A stretch of 64,000 nucleotides of DNA, taken from NCBI RefSeq assembly GCF_014649695.1, contig NZ_BMTN01000003.1, positions 1 through 64,000 of the forward strand, in the 5' to 3' direction. Below, one piece after another: positions 35,945 through 44,316 of this stretch. How positions within the stretch are numbered: the stretch's first letter is position 1; the number at the start of each line of letters is the position of its first letter. The notes under the pieces were generated by a model that saw only the letters and a program-made list of their open reading frames with translations, had not been told where the DNA came from and made no database searches. The translations under genes were made by a program, and so were the position numbers. Origin of the DNA: Streptomyces kurssanovii (GTDB lineage: Bacteria > Actinomycetota > Actinomycetes > Streptomycetales > Streptomycetaceae).

Positions 35945-37287
35945 CGCCGGGTCTCCCTTCGCATCCGCCGGACGTTGAAGAACATCACCGGCAGCACCAG
36001 CAGAAGCAGCAGCACCGCGATCGCGCTGCCGAGGCCCAGGTCCGCGTCGGTGCCGAAGGAGGAGCGGTAGAGCTGGAGGGCGAGGACGTTGGCGTCGTCC
36101 TGGGAGGAGCCCGGCGCGATGATGAAGACAAGGTCGAAGATCTTCAGCACATTGATCATCAAGGTGACCAGGACGACCGCGAGCACGGGCGCCAGCAGGG
36201 GCACCGTGATCCGCCGGAACACCTGCCATTCGTTGGCTCCGTCGACGCGTGCCGCCTCCAGGAGTTCACGCGGCACACTCGCCAGACCGGCCGCGATCAG
36301 CACCATGGCGAAGCCCGCCCACATCCACACGTAGCTGCCGATGATCGCCGGGGTCACCAGGGACGGGCCGAGCCAGTCGACGCCGTTGTACGGCTCGCGG
36401 AAGTTGTCCGCGGGCAGCCGCAGCAGCGCGCCGTCGGCGGAGGCGGGGAGGGTGAAGGTGCCGTCGGCGGCGGCACGGGTGTCCGCCACCACCTTGCCGC
36501 CCTTGACCGCCTCGATCTTGAGGCCCTTGAGCCCCAGCTCCTGGGTGTCGACGACGTTCGGTCTGCCGCCACCGCCCCGGGTGAAGTCCAGCCAGGCGGT
36601 GCCGTGGATCTCGCCGTCGCCCGGCTCTGCCGCCTTGGCCGGTTCCGCGTCGGACGGCATGTTCGCGGGCGCCACGCCGATCAGCGGAAGCCGCGCCGGT
36701 GTCCCGGCGGAGACCGGCTCCTTGGTGACGAACGCACCGCCGCCGGCCGCCTCGAGCGGGTGCACCGGCAGGGGCCGGGCCCGCGGGTATCCGGCCGACT
36801 CCTCGAACGTGTCGTGCACGCCCACCCAGATCGCGTTGGCCACCCCGCGCTCCGGATCCTGCTCGTAGACGAGCCGGAAGATGATGCCGGCGGCCAGCAT
36901 CGAGATCGCCATCGGCATGAAGACGATCAGCTTGAACGCGGTTCCCCAGCGGACCCGTTCGGTGAGCACCGCGAATATCAGGCCGAGGGCGGTGGAGACC
37001 GTCGGTGCGACGACGACCCAGATCGCGTTGTTCTTGACCGCGGTCAGGATGGTGTCGTCGGTGAAGATCTCCACGTAGTTGTCGAGCCCGGCGAAGCCGG
37101 CGCCGGCCTGGTCGAAGAAGGACCTGTAGAGCGAGTACCCGATCGGGTAGACCACGAGCGCGCCCAGCAGCACGAGCGCGGGCAGCAGAAAGCCGGCCGC
37201 GACTATTTTACGTGTTCCTGTCACGCTCTTACGCTGACGCGCGGGGGGCTCCGGACGAGCCGGGCCCCCCGCTGTGACGGCGGACAC
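35941..37287 (-). CDS. carbohydrate ABC transporter permease (MalF/UgpA type) with a large extracytoplasmic insert
   Basis: A 448-residue permease, about 150 longer than usual. TM1 (30-52), TM2 (about 88-108) and TM3 (119-140) are normal. Residues 143-310 then form a soluble insert before TM4 (311-333); by the topology of the family this is on the outside. Within it residues 227-285 read like an Ig-type SdrD B/carboxypeptidase-regulatory repeat (GTAWLDF, GLKGLKIEAVKGGKVVADT, ADGTFTLP). The EAA motif SVPRELLEAARVDGANEWQ (338-356) and TM5-TM6 follow. The GTG start lies 4 bases past the lipoprotein gene. The insert may contact the sugar-binding protein or cell wall; this is inference. Confidence 0.9.
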   Translation of the reverse strand: MSAVTAGGPARPEPPARQRKSVTGTRKIVAAGFLLPALVLLGALVVYPIGYSLYRSFFDQAGAGFAGLDNYVEIFTDDTILTAVKNNAIWVVVAPTVSTALGLIFAVLTERVRWGTAFKLIVFMPMAISMLAAGIIFRLVYEQDPERGVANAIWVGVHDTFEESAGYPRARPLPVHPLEAAGGGAFVTKEPVSAGTPARLPLIGVAPANMPSDAEPAKAAEPGDGEIHGTAWLDFTRGGGGRPNVVDTQELGLKGLKIEAVKGGKVVADTRAAADGTFTLPASADGALLRLPADNFREPYNGVDWLGPSLVTPAIIGSYVWMWAGFAMVLIAAGLASVPRELLEAARVDGANEWQVFRRITVPLLAPVLAVVLVTLMINVLKIFDLVFIIAPGSSQDDANVLALQLYRSSFGTDADLGLGSAIAVLLLLLVLPVMFFNVRRMRRETRR

Positions 37288-37291
37288 GACC

Positions 37292-38656
37292 TCAGCTCTT
37301 GTACGCCTTGGCCGCTTCGGCCTCCAGCCGCTGCTGGGTGCCCGCGACGTCCTGCGGGTTCTTCAGGAAGTCCTGGAGGATCTTCCACTCGCCCTTGCCG
37401 GGCGTCCCGCCGAACGACTGCGGCATCTGGTCCGACATGTCGAAGCGGAAGTCGTCGCCCGCCGCGATCAGCGCCTTCGCGATGTCCCGCTGCACGTCGT
37501 TCGGGTACACGGCCAGGTCGAGTGACTTGTTCGGCGAGATGAAGCCGCCGGCCGCCGCCTGGATCGCCGCGGCGTCGGGCGACGCCAGGAAGGTCAGCAG
37601 CGCCTGCGCGCCCTTGCTGTCCGTCAGGGCCACAGCCGCGTCCCCGCCGGTCACCACCGGCGGCTCCGCGCCGACGGCCGGGAACGGGAAGACCTTCGCG
37701 TCCGTACCGATCTTCGCGTCTGTCTGCGCGATGTTGACGGTCACGAAGTCGCCCTCGAAGACCATCGCGGCCTTGGGGGCGTCACCGCCGCTGAACGTCT
37801 GGGTGACGGACGCCGGGAACTCCGTCTGGAGGGCGCCGTCCGTGCCGCCCGCGATCAGATTCGGCCGGCCGAACAGCTCACCGAGGGTGGTGAGGGCGTC
37901 CTTCACCGACGGGTCGGTCCACTTGATCTCGTGCTTGGCGAGCTGATCGTACTTCTCCGGGCCCGCCTGGGAGAGGTAGACGTTCTCGAACCAGTCGGTC
38001 AGCACCCAGCCGTCCGCACCCGCGATGGACACCGGCGTGACACCCGAGGCGGAGATCGTCTCCGCCGTGGACATGAAGTCCTTCCAGGTCTTCGGCGGTG
38101 TGGCCCCGGCATTCTCGAAAACGGTGTTGTTGTACCAGATCAGGGACTTGTTCGCGGCCTTGTAGTACACGCCGTACTGGGTGCCGTCGACCGCGCCGAG
38201 GTCCTGCCAGCCCTTGGAGTAGTTCTTCGCCAGCTGCTCCTTGGCCTCGGCGCCGACGGGCTTGGCCCACTTGCGGGCCACCGCCTGCTGGATCGCGCCG
38301 ACCTGAGGCAGCATCGCCACGTCCGGCGGGCTGCCGCCGGCGATCTTCGTGCCGAGGAAGTTGACGATCGGGTCCTGCGCGGGGACGAAGGTGACCGTCG
38401 CGCCCGTGCGCTTCTCGAACTCGTCCAGGACCTTGGTGAAGTTCTCCTGCTCCGGGCCGCTCCACACGGCGGCGACCTGGATCTTCTCGCCGTTCAGCTT
38501 GGGCAGCTGGACCGAAGAGGGTGACTCGGTGCCCTTGGTGGGTCCGCCGTCCCCCGGCTCTCCGCCGTCGCTGTCGCCGCCGCATCCGGTGAGGGCGAGA
38601 GCGCCGATCGCGGCGAACACCACTGCGGCCCTGCCCGTACGAAGAGTTCTGCGCAT
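37292..38656 (-). CDS. sugar-binding lipoprotein of the ABC importer
   Basis: A 454-residue extracellular solute-binding protein (family 1 type). The signal peptide ends in the lipobox LALTGC with lipidated Cys25; a Gly/Asp-rich linker (26-45) precedes the two-lobed binding domain, which contains TGATVTFVPAQD, AGGSPPDVAML and YKAANKSLIWYNN. It delivers a carbohydrate to the two permeases downstream (gap of 4 bases, then ATGA overlap). The first gene of this operon; the preceding 209 bases hold its promoter. Substrate not predictable from sequence. Confidence 0.94.
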   Translation of the reverse strand: MRRTLRTGRAAVVFAAIGALALTGCGGDSDGGEPGDGGPTKGTESPSSVQLPKLNGEKIQVAAVWSGPEQENFTKVLDEFEKRTGATVTFVPAQDPIVNFLGTKIAGGSPPDVAMLPQVGAIQQAVARKWAKPVGAEAKEQLAKNYSKGWQDLGAVDGTQYGVYYKAANKSLIWYNNTVFENAGATPPKTWKDFMSTAETISASGVTPVSIAGADGWVLTDWFENVYLSQAGPEKYDQLAKHEIKWTDPSVKDALTTLGELFGRPNLIAGGTDGALQTEFPASVTQTFSGGDAPKAAMVFEGDFVTVNIAQTDAKIGTDAKVFPFPAVGAEPPVVTGGDAAVALTDSKGAQALLTFLASPDAAAIQAAAGGFISPNKSLDLAVYPNDVQRDIAKALIAAGDDFRFDMSDQMPQSFGGTPGKGEWKILQDFLKNPQDVAGTQQRLEAEAAKAYKS

Positions 38657-38804
38657 TACTGCCCCGTCTCTCCTGTGCGCTGCTTCCGACTGACCTGTTG
38701 CGCTGTCCCGCTGCGCCGGACCGGCTGTCCGGCGTCCGGTTGCCGGTCCGTGCCGACAGGTCTACGCCCGCGATACGGGTGTCGCAATACCGCCCCGGGC
38801 CCCT

Positions 38805-38820
38805 ATCACTCTTTCGTGAT
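38805..38820 (-). promoter_or_regulatory. candidate operator of the sugar importer operon
   Basis: An inverted repeat ATCAC-TCTTTC-GTGAT lies about 150 bases before the lipoprotein start; TGAC-GTGAT-GTCA (38828-38840) lies beside it. Either could bind a LacI- or GntR-type regulator, but none is encoded here. Confidence 0.35.
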
Positions 38821-38865
38821 GCCCTCGTGACGTGATGTCAGGTCAAATGGCCGCAGCGCGGCCCG

Positions 38866-41800
38866 TCAGGGATGCGCCGGTGTCAACGGCCCTATCGGCG
38901 CCGCGTCCACCGACCGCGCCGCGCGCTCCAGCGCACTGGCCAGCAGCGCCAGGTCCGTCGGTCCGTTGCCCAGCTCCCGGACGGGGCGGCGGGTGGGTGG
39001 ATCGCCCATCCGCTCCCACTCGAGCGGAACGACAGTGGGTCTCAAGGTGGCCGTACGCGGGATGCGCCCGGTCACCCGGCCGCTCTGGAACGGGGTGACG
39101 CGGCCGTCCGGGTGCCCCAGCCTGCCCCGGCCGGGAGCCGGGTCGTCAGGGCCGGGCGCGACCGGCGGCGCCTCCAGCACGACACGCAGCCGCGCGCCCT
39201 CTGCCAGCTCTGTGTCCGCCGTGCGGTCCGGCCGCGACGACGTGGCCACGAGATGGACGCCCAGACGGGCGCCGTCCCTGGCCACCGCGTCCAGGGCTCG
39301 TACGACGGAACCCGCCGCCGGCCGGCCCGGGCTCCCCAGCGCCGGGGCGACCAGCGCGTCGAAGTCGTCGACCAGCACCACCAGACGCGGCAGCGGGTCC
39401 GGCTCCTGACTTCGCGTACGCCCGCCGGGACGGAGCCTGAGCGTCCCCGACGAGGGGGAGTCGATGTCGCCCCGCTGGTCGGCGGCTTCGGGTGACGTCC
39501 GCTGGCCCACCATCCGGCCGGCGACCTCCCACCGGGTGCGCCACTCGGCGAAGTCGGTGACGCCCGCCTCGTCCAGCACGGCCGCCCGGCGCTTCAGTTC
39601 CGCGCCGAGCGCCTGCGCGAACGCCCGCATCCGCACCGGATCGCTGGCCACGAGATGCTCGGTCACATGCGGCAGTTCGGTGCAGACGGTCAGCCCCTCG
39701 CCGCGCTCTCCGCCGGCTCCGTCGACCAGCAGCAGGCCGAGCCGGTCCGGGCGGCCCGCCGCGGCCAGCGACGCGGCGACCGAACGCAGCAGCTCCGTAC
39801 GACCGCTGCCGGCGGGGCCCTCGATCAGCAGATGCGGGCCCTCCTGCGCCAGGTCGACGGCGAGCGGGCCGCGGGGACCGGCGCCGAGGACGACGGTGCC
39901 GTCGCAGGCCGCCGCCCAGCGCGCCATCAGCGAGGCCGGGGTGGCCCGCGCCAGCTCCAGCTCGTCCAGCAGCCGCGCGGACTGCGGCAGTACGGCGGCC
40001 CGGCCGGGCCGCACGCTCGAGCCCTCCGGGCGCAGCGGGGCGAGCGCCCGCCCGAAACGCTCCGCCCAAGCGGCGGACACCGCGTCGACCACGCCGACCG
40101 TGCCATGGCCGGCGGGCTGCCCGGAGGCGACCCGCATCAGGCGCAGCGCTGTCGCCACGTCCCCGCTGAGCAGGGCCACGGCCCCGCACTCACGGAAAGG
40201 CAGCGACGCGGCGCAGGCCGACTCGTAGGTGGCGGCGACGGGGGAGAGAGGCGAGGCGGCGGGCGTCTCCGCCAGGCATATCAGATGGATCCCGGCCGCC
40301 TGGCCGGCGCCGGCCAGGCGGGCGGTGGTCTCGCGCAGCGCGGCCGAGCCCGGATCCCCGTCGACGATCACGACCGTGCGGGGGCCGTCGTGTCGTGCGG
40401 CGGCCTCGGCGACGGTCCGGGAGTCGGCGCTCGCCCAGCCCGTGCCGAGCGGGCCGTCGTCCAGGCGGCGCGTCAGCTCCGCGGCGCGGGCGGCTGCCTG
40501 GTCGCGGTCGTAGGCGAGCAGCAGGCGACAGTCCTGGCCGTGGGCCGGGCGCAGATGCGGCAGCCAGCCGAGCCAGGACCACTCCGCCTTGCGCTCCTCC
40601 AGGGACCGGGCACGGTCCGCGCTGATCAGCACGATCTCGAGGTCACCGGGCGAGTGCAGTGCGACGAGCTGCGCCACGGCGGACCTGGCGAGGCCCGCGA
40701 GGCGGGCGCGCGGGCCGGCGAGGCCGAGCGACCCGGCCTCCCTCAGGGCGACGGTCACGGGCACGGACGGCAGGTCCGCGCGGTCCGCCGTGCCGAGCCT
40801 GAGAACGAGCGACTCGGGGTGCCGCGGGCCGCGCTCCCACAGCCTGGGGCCCGGGCCCAGCGCCGTGAGCAGCACCGCGGCCGGGTCGGGCCAGCTCTCG
40901 ACGCTGGACACGGACGAGCGGGCCACGGGGCCTGTCACGCCGCTCTCCTGCGGGGCGACGGCCTCTCGGCCGCCCGCCAGCCGCCTGGCCCAGGCGCCTA
41001 TGCCCCGGCGCCGGGGGGCCTCGGCGGGCTCGTCCGTCCCGCGGGCGGGCGCATGCTCGGGCGACGGCTCACCGGGCCGGTCCGGGACGCGGTCATGGGC
41101 GTCGTACGTGTACTGCGCCGGTACCCGGGGCGCGGGGGCGTCGCCGAGGGGGGCGTGCATGTGGTGCGTCCGGGACGAGTCGCCGTCGGCCGCGCGGGTC
41201 GCCCCGGTCGGCGGCTCCGTCATGGCGTGGCCGTGTGCGGGTGTCCCCGTGGCGTCGGGGCGGTACGGCCAGGCGGGCGGGCCGCCGTCGGGTGCCCGGT
41301 GGGACCGGTCGGTGGCGGCCGGAGGCGTGCCGTCCGGTGATCCGCCCGAGGGCGAGGCCCATGACGGCACCGGCCGTGTCCCGCGAGGGCTCGCGGGGCC
41401 GGCGGCCGCTGCGTCGTACGCGCCCGCGGAGCCGCCCGGACCGGGCGCGGGCCTGCCGTCGACGGCGGAGGAAGCCGGACCCGGGACGCGGAGGTGGCCC
41501 TCGCCGTCCGGGGTGGTGGGAAGCGCCGGGGCAGGCGTGCCGGGGGAGAGACGCAGGGTGGACTCACCCAGGCGGAGCAGCGCACCGGCCGGCAGGCGCA
41601 CCGGGCGGGCGTGCACGGAGGTTCTGTCGACCGTGGTGCCGTTCGTGGAGCCGAGGTCGGTCACGGTGACCCGGCCGTCGTCCGCGAGCGTCACCGCGCA
41701 GTGCAGCCGGGAGACGTCCGGGTCGTCCAGCGGTACGTCGGCGTCGGCCGAGCGGCCGATGCTGATCCGGCCGCCGTGCAGCAGATGGACCCCTCCGGCG

Positions 41801-42120
41801 TCGGGCCCGGCCACGACATGCAGCTGTGCCGACACCTCGCCGTCGTGGGTCTCGTCGTCGGCCGGCGTCTGGAGGGACAGCACCGCGCCGTCGACCAGCG
41901 GCGGTTCGCCGAGGGTGCGGCGCTGCGGGTCGAGGCGTTCCTGTCCCGCGTAGAGGACGACGGTGCCGGAGACGTCGGGGCCGGAGACGGCGGCGGCGAG
42001 ACCGGAGGCCACGGCGGCGAGCGCGGTGCCCGCCGGCGCGGTCACGATCACGTCGCAGGGGCGCCCGGCGGGCGCGGACTGTCCGCCGCGCGGCGCGAGA
42101 ACAGTCAGCCGGATCTGCAT
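38866..42120 (-). CDS. FHA domain and FtsK/SpoIIIE-like (EssC-type) protein
   Basis: A protein of about 1084 residues. Residues 1-85 form a small beta-rich domain; an FHA domain follows (about 100-180) with the phosphothreonine-binding residues Gly122-Arg123, Ser137/His140 and Asn160-Gly161 (RISIGRS, SRLHC, GSTNGT). A Pro/Gly-rich linker (185-440) leads to two FtsK/SpoIIIE-like ATPase regions. The best Walker A is EGPAGSGRT (about 759-767), with Arg in place of the usual Lys; Walker B is VVLVDDFD (about 911-918). The layout resembles EssC/EccC of type VII secretion, but no WXG100 or other ESX gene is present and no membrane segment is evident. It is divergent from two Ser/Thr kinase genes, whose products could phosphorylate an FHA ligand. 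Confidence 0.85.
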   Translation of the reverse strand: MQIRLTVLAPRGGQSAPAGRPCDVIVTAPAGTALAAVASGLAAAVSGPDVSGTVVLYAGQERLDPQRRTLGEPPLVDGAVLSLQTPADDETHDGEVSAQLHVVAGPDAGGVHLLHGGRISIGRSADADVPLDDPDVSRLHCAVTLADDGRVTVTDLGSTNGTTVDRTSVHARPVRLPAGALLRLGESTLRLSPGTPAPALPTTPDGEGHLRVPGPASSAVDGRPAPGPGGSAGAYDAAAAGPASPRGTRPVPSWASPSGGSPDGTPPAATDRSHRAPDGGPPAWPYRPDATGTPAHGHAMTEPPTGATRAADGDSSRTHHMHAPLGDAPAPRVPAQYTYDAHDRVPDRPGEPSPEHAPARGTDEPAEAPRRRGIGAWARRLAGGREAVAPQESGVTGPVARSSVSSVESWPDPAAVLLTALGPGPRLWERGPRHPESLVLRLGTADRADLPSVPVTVALREAGSLGLAGPRARLAGLARSAVAQLVALHSPGDLEIVLISADRARSLEERKAEWSWLGWLPHLRPAHGQDCRLLLAYDRDQAAARAAELTRRLDDGPLGTGWASADSRTVAEAAARHDGPRTVVIVDGDPGSAALRETTARLAGAGQAAGIHLICLAETPAASPLSPVAATYESACAASLPFRECGAVALLSGDVATALRLMRVASGQPAGHGTVGVVDAVSAAWAERFGRALAPLRPEGSSVRPGRAAVLPQSARLLDELELARATPASLMARWAAACDGTVVLGAGPRGPLAVDLAQEGPHLLIEGPAGSGRTELLRSVAASLAAAGRPDRLGLLLVDGAGGERGEGLTVCTELPHVTEHLVASDPVRMRAFAQALGAELKRRAAVLDEAGVTDFAEWRTRWEVAGRMVGQRTSPEAADQRGDIDSPSSGTLRLRPGGRTRSQEPDPLPRLVVLVDDFDALVAPALGSPGRPAAGSVVRALDAVARDGARLGVHLVATSSRPDRTADTELAEGARLRVVLEAPPVAPGPDDPAPGRGRLGHPDGRVTPFQSGRVTGRIPRTATLRPTVVPLEWERMGDPPTRRPVRELGNGPTDLALLASALERAARSVDAAPIGPLTPAHP

Positions 42121-42555
42121 CGCCGTCAGCCATCCCTTCTGCGCGGGGTGCCCGGCAGGGAAGCCGCCCAGATCGGCCCCACCCGGCAGGTCGGCACGCG
42201 CCAGGGGCTCCCTCCCCACGGCTCCGTGCTGGAGGCATCCTCGCATCCGCCGCCGACAACACGCCCGCCGCCCACCCATAAGTGATCTTGACCGGTCGGC
42301 CCGGGTAACAAATCCGGACGGAAAAGCACGTGGTGGTATCCCGTAAAGGTCATCTTGAGGAACTACGGACGGAGGGGATCGTGATGTTCAGTGCGCGCGG
42401 ACCCGGCAACCATCCGTACGATGCCCGCGTCTGTCCATCGAACAGGGGCGACCGGACGGACACCCCCTAAAGTGGGTCGGACAACCCGGTGGGCCGAAAA
42501 CCATCCGGCGGACCGGGACCCATGTGAGGACCACGATCAGCAGGGAGCGCATGAC
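42121..42555. other. divergent region between the FHA-FtsK gene and pkaA
   Basis: 435 bases with a short but well-initiated small ORF (42384-42470, listed separately). The AT-richer block at about 42275-42365 is the probable promoter zone for both directions; I could not assign a definite -10/-35. Confidence 0.5.
42384..42470 (+). CDS. possible 28-residue leader peptide before pkaA
   Basis: A small ORF starting MFSARGPGNHPYDARVC. It has an excellent ribosome site, GGAGGGGATCGTG directly before the ATG, and most codons end in G or C, as in real Streptomyces genes. It stops 85 bases before pkaA on the same strand. No recognised family. It could be a regulatory leader peptide or a small protein, or chance; the ribosome site is the main argument. 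Confidence 0.4.
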   Translation: MFSARGPGNHPYDARVCPSNRGDRTDTP

Positions 42556-44187
42556 GTGCGGCCGGTAGGCAGCAAGTACCTGCTCGAGGAGCCGCTCGGG
42601 CGCGGCGCCACGGGCACCGTCTGGCGAGCCCGTCAGAGGGAGACCGCGGGCGCCGAGGCGGCCGTCGCGGGCCAGCCCGGTGAGACCGTCGCGATCAAGG
42701 TCCTCAAGGAGGAGCTGGCGAACGACGCGGACGTGGTGATGCGTTTCCTCCGGGAGCGCTCCGTCCTGCTCCGCCTCACCCACCCGAACATCGTCCGGAC
42801 CCGGGACCTCGTCGTCGAGGGCGACCTCCTCGCCCTCGTCATGGACCTGATCGACGGCCCGGACCTGCACCGGTACCTGCGCGACAACGGCCCGCTCAGC
42901 CCGGTGGCCGCCTCGCTGATGACCGCCCAGATCGCGGACGCGCTCGCCTCCAGCCACGCCGACGGCGTCGTCCACCGCGACCTGAAGCCGGCGAACGTGC
43001 TGCTCAAGACGGACGCCGACGGTCAGATGCACCCGATGCTGACCGACTTCGGCATCGCGCGCCTCGCGGACTCCCCGGGTCTGACCAGGACGCACGAGTT
43101 CGTCGGCACCCCCGCGTACGTCGCGCCGGAGTCGGCGGAGGGCCGTCCGCAGACCTCGGCGGTCGACATCTACGGCGCGGGCATCCTGCTGTACGAGCTG
43201 GTCACCGGGCGCCCCCCGTTCGCCGGGGGCACGGCGCTGGAGGTGCTGCACCGCCACCTCAGCGAGGAGCCGCGGCGCCCCTCGACGCTTCCCGAGCCGC
43301 TGTGGACGGTCATAGAGCGCTGCCTGCGCAAGGAGCCCTCGGAGCGTCCCAGCGCCGAGAACCTCGCCCGCGGTCTGCGTACCGTCGCGGCCGGGATCGG
43401 CGTGCACGCGAACGCCGCCCAGGTCGACGCCGCCTTCGGTGTCGCCGCCCTCCTCGCGCCGGACCCCGCGCCGGCGCCGGTGCCGCAGGCCCCCGGCGCC
43501 GCCGACCCGACGCAGGTCCTGCCGAACACCGGTGGTGGCAGCAGTGCCTACGACCCCTCCGCGGCGACCAGCGTCATGCCGCAGACCGGGCAGCCCGGTG
43601 GCACGGCCGACCCGACCGCCGTGATGCCGCCCGTGCCTCCGGGGCAGCCCGGACCGGAGGAACCGCACCCCTGGCAGTCCCAGCTGCGTGCGGCCCGGGA
43701 CCGCAACGAGCAGACGCAGGTCCAGTACCTCGACCCGAGCCAGGACCCGCTGCGCCGGCGCCCGCAGCGCCAGGCCCCGCAGCAGCCCCCGCAGAACCGT
43801 CCGCAGCGGCCCCAGCAGCAGTACGCGCCGGCGCCGCAGCAGCGTCCGCAGCACCAGCCGCAGCGTCAGCAGTACGCTCCGCCGCCGCAGCAGCAGTACG
43901 CACCTCCGCAGCAGCCGCCGGCCCAGCGCCCGCCCCGTCAGCCGAGGCAGCGCGCCAACCCGATGCGCATTCCCGGGCTCGGCTGCCTCAAGGGCTGCCT
44001 GTTCACGGTGCTGCTGTTCGTCGTGGCCGGCTGGCTGATCTGGGAGCTCACCCCGCTCCAGGACTGGGTCGCGGAGGGCAAGAGCTACTGGGACGCGATC
44101 GGCGACGGCATTTCGACGGTCACGGACTGGATCTCGAAGCTCGGCGAGGCGAAGGACACCGCCGACCAGATCGGTAACCAGCAGTAA
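42556..44187 (+). CDS. pkaA: Ser/Thr protein kinase PkaA
   Basis: A 543-residue membrane-anchored Hanks-type kinase. The catalytic domain (about 8-275) has the Gly-rich loop LGRGATGTVW, Lys48 in VAIKVL, HRDLKPAN (140-147), DFG (164-166) and GTPAYVAPE. A long linker follows, with a Pro/Gln-rich block (about 395-470, many QQ and PQ repeats), then a transmembrane segment (about 478-497) and a short outside tail of 45 residues without a PASTA or other sensor domain. The length equals my recollection of S. coelicolor PkaA, adjacent to PkaB as here. The GTG start has GGGAG 8 bases before. Confidence 0.92.
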   Translation: MRPVGSKYLLEEPLGRGATGTVWRARQRETAGAEAAVAGQPGETVAIKVLKEELANDADVVMRFLRERSVLLRLTHPNIVRTRDLVVEGDLLALVMDLIDGPDLHRYLRDNGPLSPVAASLMTAQIADALASSHADGVVHRDLKPANVLLKTDADGQMHPMLTDFGIARLADSPGLTRTHEFVGTPAYVAPESAEGRPQTSAVDIYGAGILLYELVTGRPPFAGGTALEVLHRHLSEEPRRPSTLPEPLWTVIERCLRKEPSERPSAENLARGLRTVAAGIGVHANAAQVDAAFGVAALLAPDPAPAPVPQAPGAADPTQVLPNTGGGSSAYDPSAATSVMPQTGQPGGTADPTAVMPPVPPGQPGPEEPHPWQSQLRAARDRNEQTQVQYLDPSQDPLRRRPQRQAPQQPPQNRPQRPQQQYAPAPQQRPQHQPQRQQYAPPPQQQYAPPQQPPAQRPPRQPRQRANPMRIPGLGCLKGCLFTVLLFVVAGWLIWELTPLQDWVAEGKSYWDAIGDGISTVTDWISKLGEAKDTADQIGNQQ

Positions 44188-44203
44188 CTCTGTCGTTTTG
44201 TCG

Positions 44204-44234
44204 ACTTCTGCGGGCTTATTTATCCCGCAGAAGT
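44204..44234 (+). terminator. hairpin between pkaA and pkaB
   Basis: A perfect 11-base-pair stem ACTTCTGCGGG / CCCGCAGAAGT with an AT-rich 9-base loop, 17 bases past the pkaA stop. There is no T run after it; it could be a terminator, an attenuator or an mRNA-stabilising end. Confidence 0.55.
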
Positions 44235-44316
44235 GGAGGTTGGTGTCATCCGGGGCACACAGGCCCCCGATGCCCGCGTACGTTGTGGGGCAACGCCAGC
44301 CGCTGAGGGAGCAGTC

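Noticed and set aside
38866-42120. A type VII secretion (ESX) locus.
   Set aside because: Only the EssC-like protein is present; there are no WXG100, EccB, EccD, EccE or mycosin genes beside it.
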